A DNA stretch of 64,000 nucleotides from Lachnospiraceae bacterium (GTDB taxonomy: Bacteria > Bacillota > Clostridia > Lachnospirales > Lachnospiraceae): positions 32,978 through 96,977 of the forward strand of contig JAFSKG010000036.1 of assembly GCA_017449075.1 (NCBI GenBank), given 5' to 3'. Made by a program: the position numbers and the translations under genes. Under the pieces are notes generated by a model, which searched no databases, was not told where the DNA came from, and saw only the letters and a program-made list of their open reading frames with translations. Positions 7,827 through 17,168 of this stretch are shown here, one piece after another. Position 1 is the stretch's first letter, and each line of letters begins with the position of its first letter.

Positions 7827-9025
7827 TTATTGGTATTAGTTTAGATGAAAATTTTGCATATGTTAGCAATAATGAAGACAAAAATGTTTTGTCATTTCCT
7901 TTTGCTGTAGGAAGAAATCTAAATACCAACACATGGTTTATAGGTGAAGAAGCAAAGAATGAGAATATTGACAATGTTGATATAGTGATAGATAAATTGT
8001 TTTACATAATGGGGAATGATGGCACTGCAAGGATTGGAGAGACCTCATATGATGCTAAGGAATTGACAAGAGTCTTTTTTAGTAATTTGCTATCAAAATT
8101 TATCAATGTCGAATATGTCACAGTTGTTATAAGGCAAAGTAATGTGAAGTATCTTGAGAAAATTAAGTATGCATTAAATGAAATATTTAAAGATGAGAAA
8201 AAGTTCAAAGTAACGACTTATAGCGAAGCGTTTATATCTTACATAAAGTCTAAAGAGGAAGCTTATTACAGTAACCTAGTGTCACTGTTTGACTTTACAG
8301 AAAAAGCTCTTACATATTATGAATTAGTTAGATATATTGACGATAATAATATTGAGTATTGGAAAGTAAGTACTGAAGAGCATTTAGCACTTCCACTTGA
8401 CCTATTATCTGGAGACGCTGGTAAGAAAGTTTGTGACAAGATTTTATTTGACTTTGCAAAGAGATGTATAAAGGAAGAAGTTTATAATCATATAATACTT
8501 ACCGGCTTAGGATTTGAAGATTCTTCATACTATAGAGAGTTCATGACATATGTTTGTAGTGTAGCAAATGTTGAAACTGATATAAACTTTTTTGCAAAAT
8601 CAGCAGTACTTTTGTCAAATGATATTGTCAATGGGAATTTCCCTAGTAATGTCTTGCTGATAACAGATGCAAGAACTACAGCATCAATAAGACTTACAGC
8701 TATTGTAAATCATGTTAAAACAAAGATAGAACTCATAAAACCAGGAGAAGAGTGGTTTAATTTGAAGGATTGTTTCTTCGACGTAATATTAGAAGATGAA
8801 AGAGAAATTAGATTAGAGATTCTTAAGATTATTGAGAGGACTGCCACAGAAGTTCCTATCGCAATTCCAGAAAAAGTATCACTTAGAAAAGATAAGACGA
8901 ATTTGTTTGAAATAGGATTTGTATTTTCTCAGCAGAATCTTGTAGACATATCTATTACAGATAAAGGTTTTGGAGAGTTTTACGAATCAAGCAAAGAGTC
9001 ATCGATGAAGCCGGTGGAAATATAA
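7823..9025 (+). CDS. DUF5716-like protein with a degenerate actin/Hsp70-type fold
   Basis: This is a 400-aa cytoplasmic protein. The N-terminus GISLDENFAYVS sits where actin-superfamily ATPases carry the phosphate-1 loop (compare GIDLGTSTVLVY in the MreB of this window). LFDFTEKALTYYELV matches the phosphate-2 position, and HIILTGLGFEDSSYYREF the adenosine motif. Key residues are changed: the first loop Asp is Ser, and the glycines of the second loop are gone, so ATP hydrolysis may be lost. I link it to the DUF5716 family next to DUF5717 in Lachnospiraceae from memory. It overlaps its upstream partner by four bases and the downstream gene by one base, so the three are translationally coupled. 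Its function is unknown. Confidence 0.83.
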   Translation: MIIGISLDENFAYVSNNEDKNVLSFPFAVGRNLNTNTWFIGEEAKNENIDNVDIVIDKLFYIMGNDGTARIGETSYDAKELTRVFFSNLLSKFINVEYVTVVIRQSNVKYLEKIKYALNEIFKDEKKFKVTTYSEAFISYIKSKEEAYYSNLVSLFDFTEKALTYYELVRYIDDNNIEYWKVSTEEHLALPLDLLSGDAGKKVCDKILFDFAKRCIKEEVYNHIILTGLGFEDSSYYREFMTYVCSVANVETDINFFAKSAVLLSNDIVNGNFPSNVLLITDARTTASIRLTAIVNHVKTKIELIKPGEEWFNLKDCFFDVILEDEREIRLEILKIIERTATEVPIAIPEKVSLRKDKTNLFEIGFVFSQQNLVDISITDKGFGEFYESSKESSMKPVEI

Positions 9026-9801
9026 TGGTAATATATTGTGGAAAATCTAATAATAATCCTTATTACATTAAGGAAGCTGATCTAAATATTAAGTCAATAC
9101 AAGAGTTGGCATATTTTATTTATAATTATGCCATATTAATTTCAAATAGTTTTATAACTAAAAACTTGATTCTTTATATTGACGTTTATCTTAAGATGCC
9201 AAAAGTTGCTAGTGATATCAACGAAATGTTTAATAAGAAAGCAAATCTTGCTGATATATTGACTTATATATTAGCCAATTCAAATTTTTATACTGATGAA
9301 GAGATAGGACAGTTTAGAATGAGACTTTTAAGGCTTCTTTCATTGCCTGAAGAAGAATATATATTGAGAGCCGGTGACAAATTATTTCAATTAAAAAAAT
9401 ACGAGAAAGCAATTTCACAGTATTCTAAGATATCTAAAAATAATGACCTTGCATTAATGAGATTGGCATTTAGTTATGCTAAATTGCAGTTTTATGAAAA
9501 TGCAGCTAATTATCTTGGAGAACTATATAGGCGAACAAGAAGCCTGGATATACTTAGAGAAGCATATTTCTGTTTGAAATTAAATGGAACAGTAGACAAG
9601 ATATATGAGATTGATGATAGTATTAATGAATCAATTTTAGCTGACTGGGAGTATGATATAGTTAGCAGAATAATAAAAGTTAGAAAGAGTGATGCAATGA
9701 AAGAGTGCGAAGATATATTCCTCATGGGTTCAAGCTATATAAAAGAAAGCATTTCTTCAAATATTAAAATATGGAAGGAAAAGTATAGGTTTATAGGTTA
9801 G
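9025..9801 (+). CDS. TPR-like protein of unknown function, third gene of the DUF5717/DUF5716 cassette
   Basis: This 258-aa soluble protein belongs to no family I recognise. Residues about 105-200 contain helical pairs with tetratricopeptide character (AGDKLFQLKKYEKAISQYSKI, then AFSYAKLQFYENAANYLGELY). The N-terminal third is also helical. Its ATG shares a base with the previous stop (TAATG), so it is probably translated by ribosomes finishing the DUF5716-like gene. The stop lies one base before valS. The genetic coupling suggests that the three proteins act together, perhaps with this one as an adaptor; this is inference. Confidence 0.8.
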   Translation: MVIYCGKSNNNPYYIKEADLNIKSIQELAYFIYNYAILISNSFITKNLILYIDVYLKMPKVASDINEMFNKKANLADILTYILANSNFYTDEEIGQFRMRLLRLLSLPEEEYILRAGDKLFQLKKYEKAISQYSKISKNNDLALMRLAFSYAKLQFYENAANYLGELYRRTRSLDILREAYFCLKLNGTVDKIYEIDDSINESILADWEYDIVSRIIKVRKSDAMKECEDIFLMGSSYIKESISSNIKIWKEKYRFIG

Positions 9802-9802
9802 T

Positions 9803-12463
9803 ATGGAAAAATTAGAGAAAAATTATAATCCTAAGGATATAGAAGATAGAATTTACAAAAAATGGATGGATACTAATTCTTTTGTTGCAAATCCTAATCC
9901 AAACAAAAAACCATACACTATCATTATGCCTCCACCAAATATAACTGGCAAACTGCATATGGGACATGCGCTAGATATAAGTCTTCAAGATACACTTATT
10001 AGATATAAAAGGATGAAAGGTTTTGAGGCTCTTTGGCAGCCAGGAACTGACCATGCAGCAATTTCGACTGAAGTAAAAGTTGTGGATAAGCTCAAGTCTG
10101 AAGGTAAAGACAAGTACTCACTTGGCAGAGAAGGTTTCATGAAGGAAGCTTGGGCTTGGAAAGAAAAATATGAGTCCAATATTATAGAACAGCAAAAAAA
10201 GATGGGTGCAAGTTGTGACTGGAGTAAGCTCAGATTTACTATGGACGAAGGTTGTAGCAATGCAGTTCTTAAAACTTTTAAAGAGTTATTTGATAAGGGA
10301 TTAATTTATAAAGGAAAGAGAATAATAAATTGGTGCCCAACTTGTCACACTACAATCTCAGATGCTGAAGTAAACTATGAAGAGCAAGATGGAGCATTAT
10401 ACTATGTGAGATATTATTTTGAAGATAAGAATATCTCTGTTGATGGTAAGAATTATATAGTAGTAGCGACTACTAGGCCAGAAACTATGCTTGGAGATAC
10501 TGCTGTAGCAGTTAACCCAGATGATGATAGATATAAAAATATAGTTGGTAAGTTTTTAATTTTACCTCTTGTGGGGCGAAAATTAGAGATTATTGCTGAC
10601 GAATATGTTGATATGGAATTTGGTTCTGGATTTGTTAAGATGACTCCTTGCCATGACCCAAATGACTTTGAAGTTGGTTTAAGACATAATCTTGAACAAA
10701 TACAAATTTTGGATGACGATGCAAAGATTACTTTTAAAGGCAGCAAGTATGATGGGATGGACAGAGTTGAGTGCAGAAAAGTGATTGTTGAAGATTTGAA
10801 AGCAGAAGGCTTTATCGAGAAGATAGAGCCATATAGGCATAATGTTGGTACTCATGATAGATGTCATACAAATATAGAACCGATGATTAAAGACCAGTGG
10901 TTTGTTAAAATGGAACCACTTGCAAAACCTGCTATAGATGCGCTTAAAAATGGTGACTTAAAGTTTGTACCATCAAATTTTGCAAATACATACTTGCATT
11001 GGCTGGAAAATATAAAAGACTGGTGTATATCAAGACAGATATGGTGGGGACATAGAATACCTGTGTTTTACTGTAGGGACTGTGGCAAGATGACAGTTTC
11101 TGAAAAAAAAGTAACTGAATGTGAGCATTGTAAGAGTAAAAACATATATCAAGATGAAGATACATTAGATACTTGGTTTTCATCAGCTCTTTGGCCATTC
11201 TCAACTCTTGGCTGGCCAGATACAAATGATGAGAAGTACAAATATTTTTATCCTACAGATGTATTGGTTACAGGATATGACATAATATTCTTCTGGGTTA
11301 TACGTATGGTATTTTCTGGCATAGAACAGACTGGAAAATGTCCATTTGATGAAGTATTGATACATGGTATTGTAAGAGATGAGCTTGGTAGAAAGATGAG
11401 TAAGTCTCTTGGAAATGGTATAGACCCACTTGATATTATAAATGTCTATGGAGCAGATGCTCTGAGGCTTGCCCTTTTAACTGGTAATGCACCTGGCAAT
11501 GACATGAGATTTTACGAGTCAAGAGTTGCTGCAGGAAGAAATTTTTTAAATAAAGTTTGGAATGCGACTAGATTTATATTGATGAATGACACTAAAGAAT
11601 TGGCATTTGATGAAAAAGATATTGAAAAGAGAAGCATTGATAATCTTGAAGACAAATGGATAATATCAAAGCTCAATAATACTATTAGTGAAGTTACAAA
11701 TAATATAGAAAAATATGAGTTGGGAATAGCACTGGAAAAGATACAAAAGTTTATATGGGAAGAATTTTGTGACTGGTATATAGAGTTTAAAAAAGGTATC
11801 TTGTACAATGGTACTGACGAAGAAAAAGACAATGCTATGTTTGTATTAAAATATGTTTTATGTACTAGTTTGAAACTTTTGCATCCATTCTGTCCTTTTG
11901 TGACTGAAGAAATATTTGGAAAAGTATTTGACGGCAAATTGCTCATAAAAGAAGAATTCCCTAACTTTGATTCAAAGCATAGTTTTAATGTAGAAGAGAG
12001 TTCTTTGGAGTATGTTAAAAATGTTATTTCGACAATTAGAAATCAAAGATCTGAGTTAAATGTTCCTAAGGATAAAAAACCTGATATATTAATTACTACT
12101 GGAGATGAAAATATAAGAAAAGCATATGAGATGTGTTCGGAGTTTATAAAGACGCTTGCACTAGTAAATGATTTGCACTTTGTTGATAATGTTGATAGTG
12201 TTGATAAGTATATATCTCTTACTTTTGATAATTCAAATATATATATTCCTTTTGAAGAATTAGTTGATACTGCAAAAGAAAGACAGAGATTAGAAACTGA
12301 GATAAGGAAGGTTGAGTCTGAAATTGAAAGAGCTAAAGGAATGCTTTCAAATGAGAGATTTATAAGCAAGGCTCCGGCAGAAAAGGTTAATGAAGAAAAA
12401 GAAAAACTCAAAAAGTATGAACAGATGCTTGTTGAATTAAACAGCACTTTGGAGAAATTATAG
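9803..12463 (+). CDS. valS: Valyl-tRNA synthetase
   Basis: This 886-aa class I aminoacyl-tRNA synthetase charges tRNA-Val with valine. The HIGH-type motif lies in PPPNITGKLHMGHALD near residue 55 and the KMSKS motif in GRKMSKSLGNG near residue 530. An editing domain lies between them, and the C-terminus forms the coiled-coil arm typical of ValRS (RQRLETEIRKVESEIERAK). Cysteine pairs at WCPTCH and CRDCGK/CEHCKS are consistent with zinc sites. It starts one base after the preceding stop. There is no room for a T-box leader, which often precedes valS in Firmicutes, so control must come from the upstream operon or elsewhere. Confidence 0.97.
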   Translation: MEKLEKNYNPKDIEDRIYKKWMDTNSFVANPNPNKKPYTIIMPPPNITGKLHMGHALDISLQDTLIRYKRMKGFEALWQPGTDHAAISTEVKVVDKLKSEGKDKYSLGREGFMKEAWAWKEKYESNIIEQQKKMGASCDWSKLRFTMDEGCSNAVLKTFKELFDKGLIYKGKRIINWCPTCHTTISDAEVNYEEQDGALYYVRYYFEDKNISVDGKNYIVVATTRPETMLGDTAVAVNPDDDRYKNIVGKFLILPLVGRKLEIIADEYVDMEFGSGFVKMTPCHDPNDFEVGLRHNLEQIQILDDDAKITFKGSKYDGMDRVECRKVIVEDLKAEGFIEKIEPYRHNVGTHDRCHTNIEPMIKDQWFVKMEPLAKPAIDALKNGDLKFVPSNFANTYLHWLENIKDWCISRQIWWGHRIPVFYCRDCGKMTVSEKKVTECEHCKSKNIYQDEDTLDTWFSSALWPFSTLGWPDTNDEKYKYFYPTDVLVTGYDIIFFWVIRMVFSGIEQTGKCPFDEVLIHGIVRDELGRKMSKSLGNGIDPLDIINVYGADALRLALLTGNAPGNDMRFYESRVAAGRNFLNKVWNATRFILMNDTKELAFDEKDIEKRSIDNLEDKWIISKLNNTISEVTNNIEKYELGIALEKIQKFIWEEFCDWYIEFKKGILYNGTDEEKDNAMFVLKYVLCTSLKLLHPFCPFVTEEIFGKVFDGKLLIKEEFPNFDSKHSFNVEESSLEYVKNVISTIRNQRSELNVPKDKKPDILITTGDENIRKAYEMCSEFIKTLALVNDLHFVDNVDSVDKYISLTFDNSNIYIPFEELVDTAKERQRLETEIRKVESEIERAKGMLSNERFISKAPAEKVNEEKEKLKKYEQMLVELNSTLEKL

Positions 12464-12464
12464 T

Positions 12465-14492
12465 ATGTCAAAAAAGTTAGTTATCGTTGAGTCACCAGCA
12501 AAAGTTAAAACAATTTCAAAATTTTTAGGTAAAGAGTATGTTATTGAAGCCAGCATGGGGCATCTTATTGATTTGCCTAAGAGTTCTATTGGCGTTGATG
12601 TAGATAATGATTTTGAAGTTAAGTATATTACAATTAGAGGCAAAGGACAATTACTTAATAAGTTGAGAAAAAAAGCAAAGCAGGCTGATGTAATATATCT
12701 TGCAACTGACCCTGATAGAGAGGGCGAGACTATAAGTTGGCACTTGAAAAATGCCTTTTCTTTGCCTGATGACAAGGAAGTTCATAGAATTAGTTTCAAT
12801 GAGATTACAAAAAATGCTGTAACCAATGCTATAAATAAACCACGCGACATAGACATGAACTTAGTAAATAGCCAACAGGCGAGACGTGCTATAGACAGAA
12901 TAGTTGGATATAAGATAAGCCCTATACTTTGGGAAAAGGTTAAGAATAAACTCTCAGCTGGAAGAGTGCAAAGCGTAGCACTTAGGCTTATAAGTGAACG
13001 AGAGGATGAGATTAATCAGTTTATTCCAGAAGAGTATTGGACTCTTACGGCTGAACTTAAGACTAAAAAGAACGCTTCTGTTGAAGTAAGTTTTTATGGT
13101 AAAGATGGTAAAAAATTAGAACTAAATAATGAAAAAGTTGTAAATGATATTATAAATGAAATCGGAAATAATAAGTTTAAAGTAATAGATGTAAAGAAAT
13201 CAAAGAGAGAAAAAAAAGCACCGTTACCTTTTACTACATCTACTATGCAACAAGAAGCTGGTAAACTTTTGAACTTCCCAATTGCAAAAACTATGAGTGT
13301 GGCTCAAAAATTATATGAAGGAATTGATCTGCCTGGTAGAGGAACCACAGCACTTATTACCTATTTGAGAACTGATTCGACAAGAATTGCTGATGAGGCA
13401 ATAGCAGCATGTAAAACTTATATAGAACAGAATTATGGAAATACTTATGTGTCAGATGCTGCTCCTCAAGAAAAAGACAAGGGTAATAAAGTACAAGATG
13501 CTCACGAAGCTATAAGACCAACATATATAGAACTGGCACCTGCTGATATCAAAGAATCGCTTAGTAAAGATGAATATAAACTTTATTCACTTATTTGGAG
13601 AAGGTTTATAGCATGTAGGATGAAAAACGCTATTTATGATACTGAAAAAGTTACTCTTGATGCTAACTCATATACTTTTACTGCAAACTCATCTAAGATA
13701 TCTTTTCAGGGTTTTCTTATAATGTACAAGAGTTTGGAAGATGAAGAAGACAAGACATCAAAACTTCCTAGTTTTGATGTTGGCGATGAACTGACATTGG
13801 AAAAATTTGACCGAGAACAGCATTTCACACAACCACCGGCTCATTTTACAGAGAGTTCATTGGTTAAATTATTAGAAGAGAATGGCATAGGAAGACCTTC
13901 TACTTATGCTCCTACGATTAATACATTACTCAAGAGAAGATACATAACAAAAGAGAAAAAGAACTTATTCATTACTGAGTTAGGTTCTGCAGTAAATAAA
14001 ATAATGATAAAGGCATTTAACGATATAGTCGATGAGAAGTTTACTGTCAATATGGAAAAGCAACTTGATGAAGTTGAAAATGGAAATATAGAATGGAAAG
14101 AAGTTTTGAGAAACTTTTATCCTAAACTCAAAGAAGAATTAGAAAATGCTGAAAAAAATTTAGAAAAGATAAGTATAAAAGAAGAAGTTACCGATGAAAA
14201 ATGCGAAAAGTGTGGTGCAAACCTCATAGTTAAATATGGTCCATATGGTAAGTTTCTCGCTTGCCCTAATTTCCCTGATTGTAGATTTACAAAAACTTAT
14301 TTTGAGCACACTGGAGTTAAGTGTCCAAAATGTAATGAGCATGAGTTATATAAACTTAGAACAAAAAGAGGTAGGATATTCTTTGGATGCTCAAGCACAG
14401 ACTGCGATTATATGACTTGGCAGTTGCCAAAAGATCCAGAACTCATGCCAGGCTTTGAAAAGTATTTTGAAGAAGATAAAAGTAGTAAATAA
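12465..14492 (+). CDS. topA: DNA topoisomerase I
   Basis: This 675-aa type IA topoisomerase relaxes negative supercoils. The TOPRIM domain is at the N-terminus (LVIVESPAKVKTISKFLG, then ATDPDREGE). The catalytic tyrosine is Y300 in TYLRTDSTR. Two zinc-ribbon modules close the protein: CEKCGANLIVKYGPYGKFLACPNFPDC and a second with CPKCNEH and CSSTDC. The length is normal for Firmicutes TopA. It begins two bases after the valS stop and is followed after 18 bases by pyrG. dprA, often upstream of topA in Firmicutes, is absent here. Confidence 0.97.
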   Translation: MSKKLVIVESPAKVKTISKFLGKEYVIEASMGHLIDLPKSSIGVDVDNDFEVKYITIRGKGQLLNKLRKKAKQADVIYLATDPDREGETISWHLKNAFSLPDDKEVHRISFNEITKNAVTNAINKPRDIDMNLVNSQQARRAIDRIVGYKISPILWEKVKNKLSAGRVQSVALRLISEREDEINQFIPEEYWTLTAELKTKKNASVEVSFYGKDGKKLELNNEKVVNDIINEIGNNKFKVIDVKKSKREKKAPLPFTTSTMQQEAGKLLNFPIAKTMSVAQKLYEGIDLPGRGTTALITYLRTDSTRIADEAIAACKTYIEQNYGNTYVSDAAPQEKDKGNKVQDAHEAIRPTYIELAPADIKESLSKDEYKLYSLIWRRFIACRMKNAIYDTEKVTLDANSYTFTANSSKISFQGFLIMYKSLEDEEDKTSKLPSFDVGDELTLEKFDREQHFTQPPAHFTESSLVKLLEENGIGRPSTYAPTINTLLKRRYITKEKKNLFITELGSAVNKIMIKAFNDIVDEKFTVNMEKQLDEVENGNIEWKEVLRNFYPKLKEELENAEKNLEKISIKEEVTDEKCEKCGANLIVKYGPYGKFLACPNFPDCRFTKTYFEHTGVKCPKCNEHELYKLRTKRGRIFFGCSSTDCDYMTWQLPKDPELMPGFEKYFEEDKSSK

Positions 14493-14510
14493 TTATGTAA
14501 TGGAGGGTTT

Positions 14511-16163
14511 ATGTCAGTAAAGTACATTTTTGTTACAGGTGGAGTGGTTTCAGGACTTGGTAAAGGTATTACAGCTTCTAGTCTGGGGCGTCTTCTTAAG
14601 GCTAGAGGGTATAAGGTTACGATGCAGAAGTTTGACCCATATCTAAATGTAGATCCAGGAACTATGAATCCAATTCAACATGGTGAGGTTTTTGTCACTG
14701 ATGATGGCGCTGAGACCGATCTTGATTTGGGACACTATGAAAGATTTATTGATGAGAGTTTGACAAAGAACTCTACTGTTACTAGTGGAAAGATTTATTG
14801 GTCAGTTTTAAATAAAGAGAGAAAAGGTGACTATGGCGGTGGAACTGTACAGTTCATACCACATGTCACAAATGAGATAAAGTCAAGATTTTATAAGAGC
14901 GCAGAATCTCTAAGGAACATAGGCAAAGGTAAAAAAGCTGATAAGGATGTTGAGATTGCCATTATAGAAGTTGGCGGTACAGTTGGTGACATCGAATCTC
15001 AACCATTTATTGAGACTATAAGACAGTTTAAACATGAATTGGGTAATGAAAATGTCATACTGGTTCACGTTGTGCTTATTCCTTATATAAAAGCTTCAGA
15101 AGAATTAAAGACAAAACCAACACAACAATCAGTAAAGACTCTTCAAGGAATGGGAATACAGCCAGATATTTTAGTATGCAGATCTGAACATCCAGTTGAT
15201 GCAAGTGTCATATCTAAGATATCTCTATTCTGTAACCTTGATCCAAGTTGTGTAATTATAAATCCGGATGTTGATATATTGTATGAAGTCCCAATCGTGA
15301 TGGAAAAGCAAGGTCTTGCAAAAGCTGCAAGTAAGTGTTTGGGATTAAAAGAAAAAGAGCCTAACCTTACAGAGTGGAAAAAGATGATAGACAATATGAA
15401 GAACCCTACTAAAGAAGTAAACATAGCTCTTGTAGGAAAGTATGTAGCACTTCATGATGCATATTTGTCTGTAGTAGAAGCTTTGAAGGCGGCAGGTGGT
15501 AGCAATAGAGCAAAAGTAAATATTACTTGGATAGATTCAGAACTTATTAAGAAGTCAAATGTTGCTAAGTATTTAAAAGGTGTAAATGGAGTAATTGTTC
15601 CAGGAGGATTTGGACAAAGAGGAGTTGAAGGAATGATATTGGCTGCTCAATATGCGAGATCTAAAAAAATTCCTTATCTCGGTATATGCCTTGGTATGCA
15701 GGTTGCTATTATAGAGTTTGCTAGAAATGTGCTTGGACTTAAGGATGCTGATTCTGCAGAATTTAATCTTGAAACTAAAAATCCAGTCATTCACTTGTTG
15801 CCAGAACAAATTGGAGTAGAAGATTTGGGTGGCACACTTAGACTTGGAAGTTATCCATGTAAGCTTGATAAAAATTCTAAGTGTTACAAATTATTTGGAA
15901 AAGAAGAGATAAATGAGAGACATCGTCATAGATATGAAGTTAATAATGACTATAGAGAGGCTTATCAAAAAAATGGCATGGTGCTTGCAGGACTATCACC
16001 AAATGGAAAAATTGTAGAGATGATAGAGGTAACTAAACATCCATATTATATAGCAACTCAAAGTCATCCAGAACTTAAGAGCAGACCTAATAGACCACAT
16101 CCATTATTCCATGGCTTTATAGCAGCTGCTGTTGATTCATTATCAGGTAAAAAGAAAAAATAG
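14511..16163 (+). CDS. pyrG: CTP synthase
   Basis: This 550-aa enzyme converts UTP to CTP with ATP and glutamine. The N-terminal amidoligase domain has the family start [23 protein letters not shown]. The C-terminal class I glutaminase domain has its nucleophile C393 in LGICLGMQ and a His-Pro-Glu triad end at [16 protein letters not shown] ribosome binding site precedes the ATG. CTP feeds RNA, and also phospholipid activation, so its neighbour gpsA (glycerol phosphate supply) fits functionally, although the pairing may be chance. Confidence 0.97.
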   Translation: MSVKYIFVTGGVVSGLGKGITASSLGRLLKARGYKVTMQKFDPYLNVDPGTMNPIQHGEVFVTDDGAETDLDLGHYERFIDESLTKNSTVTSGKIYWSVLNKERKGDYGGGTVQFIPHVTNEIKSRFYKSAESLRNIGKGKKADKDVEIAIIEVGGTVGDIESQPFIETIRQFKHELGNENVILVHVVLIPYIKASEELKTKPTQQSVKTLQGMGIQPDILVCRSEHPVDASVISKISLFCNLDPSCVIINPDVDILYEVPIVMEKQGLAKAASKCLGLKEKEPNLTEWKKMIDNMKNPTKEVNIALVGKYVALHDAYLSVVEALKAAGGSNRAKVNITWIDSELIKKSNVAKYLKGVNGVIVPGGFGQRGVEGMILAAQYARSKKIPYLGICLGMQVAIIEFARNVLGLKDADSAEFNLETKNPVIHLLPEQIGVEDLGGTLRLGSYPCKLDKNSKCYKLFGKEEINERHRHRYEVNNDYREAYQKNGMVLAGLSPNGKIVEMIEVTKHPYYIATQSHPELKSRPNRPHPLFHGFIAAAVDSLSGKKKK

Positions 16164-16165
16164 AA

Positions 16166-17167
16166 ATGGCGAATATTTTAGTTCTTGGAGCAGGTACATG
16201 GGGTTCTGTTGTTGCTAATTTATTGACTGATAACGGCCATAGTGTAACTTGCTGGGCAAGAAATGAAAACTTAATAGATAGTTTAAATAAGAATCATGTA
16301 CATGACAAACTACCTGGAGTAGTTTTCAGTGATAAAATCAAATTCACTACAGATTTTAGTGGTTCATTTTCAAATAAAGATATTATAATATATGCGGTAC
16401 CATCAAATGCATTTAGAGAAGTGGTAAGTAAATCTATTCCATATATAAATGGCAAGAGTTTTCTTGTATCTCTTACTAAGGGAATGGAACATGATAGTTT
16501 GTTTACAATGAGTGAAATCATAGAAGATGAGCTAAAAAAGAAAGGTATTGAAAATGATAAAATAGTTGCGTTGTCTGGACCTACTCACGCAGAAGAAGTG
16601 GGAAAGAGAATGTCGTCAATGATTGTGTCAGCTAGCTCAAATGATACTGCCGCTAAATACATTCAAGATGTATTTATGAACGAATATTTTAGAGTGTATA
16701 CTAATAATGACATAAAGGGTGTAGAGGTATGTGCGGCATTTAAAAATGTGATTGCCTTAGCTTGTGGAATTATAGCAGGAGTGGGCGATGGTGACAATAT
16801 GAAGGCTGCAACTATAACTAGAGGACTTGCAGAGATGATTAGAGTTGGTGCTGCTCTTGGATGTAAAAAAGATACCTTTTATGGCTTGGCAGGAGTAGGT
16901 GATATGATAGTTACTGCTATGAGTACCAATAGTAGAAATTATAATTGTGGGAAACTTATTGGATCCGGTATGAATCCAAAAGATGCTATAAAAAGAATTG
17001 GCATGGTTGTAGAAGGAGTAAATTTTTTACCTACAGCAATGGAGTTAAAAAAGAAGTACAATGTCGAAATCCCAATAACAAGTGGAGTATATGATATAGT
17101 TTATAATGGTAAATCTTCAAAAGATATTGTAATTGATCTTATGACTAGAAATAAGAAGGCTGAATAA
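16166..17167 (+). CDS. gpsA: NAD(P)H-dependent glycerol-3-phosphate dehydrogenase
   Basis: This 333-aa cytoplasmic enzyme reduces dihydroxyacetone phosphate to sn-glycerol 3-phosphate, the backbone of phospholipids and of polyglycerol phosphate polymers. The N-terminal Rossmann motif is VLGAGTWGSVVA. The GPTHAEEV segment and the catalytic-lysine segment EVCAAFKNVIALACGI are both typical of GpsA. The length is normal. It starts two bases after the pyrG stop and ends one base before mutL. In this window its product could also supply the LTA-synthase-like enzyme via phosphatidylglycerol. Confidence 0.96.
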   Translation: MANILVLGAGTWGSVVANLLTDNGHSVTCWARNENLIDSLNKNHVHDKLPGVVFSDKIKFTTDFSGSFSNKDIIIYAVPSNAFREVVSKSIPYINGKSFLVSLTKGMEHDSLFTMSEIIEDELKKKGIENDKIVALSGPTHAEEVGKRMSSMIVSASSNDTAAKYIQDVFMNEYFRVYTNNDIKGVEVCAAFKNVIALACGIIAGVGDGDNMKAATITRGLAEMIRVGAALGCKKDTFYGLAGVGDMIVTAMSTNSRNYNCGKLIGSGMNPKDAIKRIGMVVEGVNFLPTAMELKKKYNVEIPITSGVYDIVYNGKSSKDIVIDLMTRNKKAE

Positions 17168-17168
17168 A

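Noticed and set aside
9780-9803. Possible T-box riboswitch before valS
   Set aside because: valS starts one base after the previous stop and no intergenic leader exists; the same argument excludes a T-box before proS (12-base gap).
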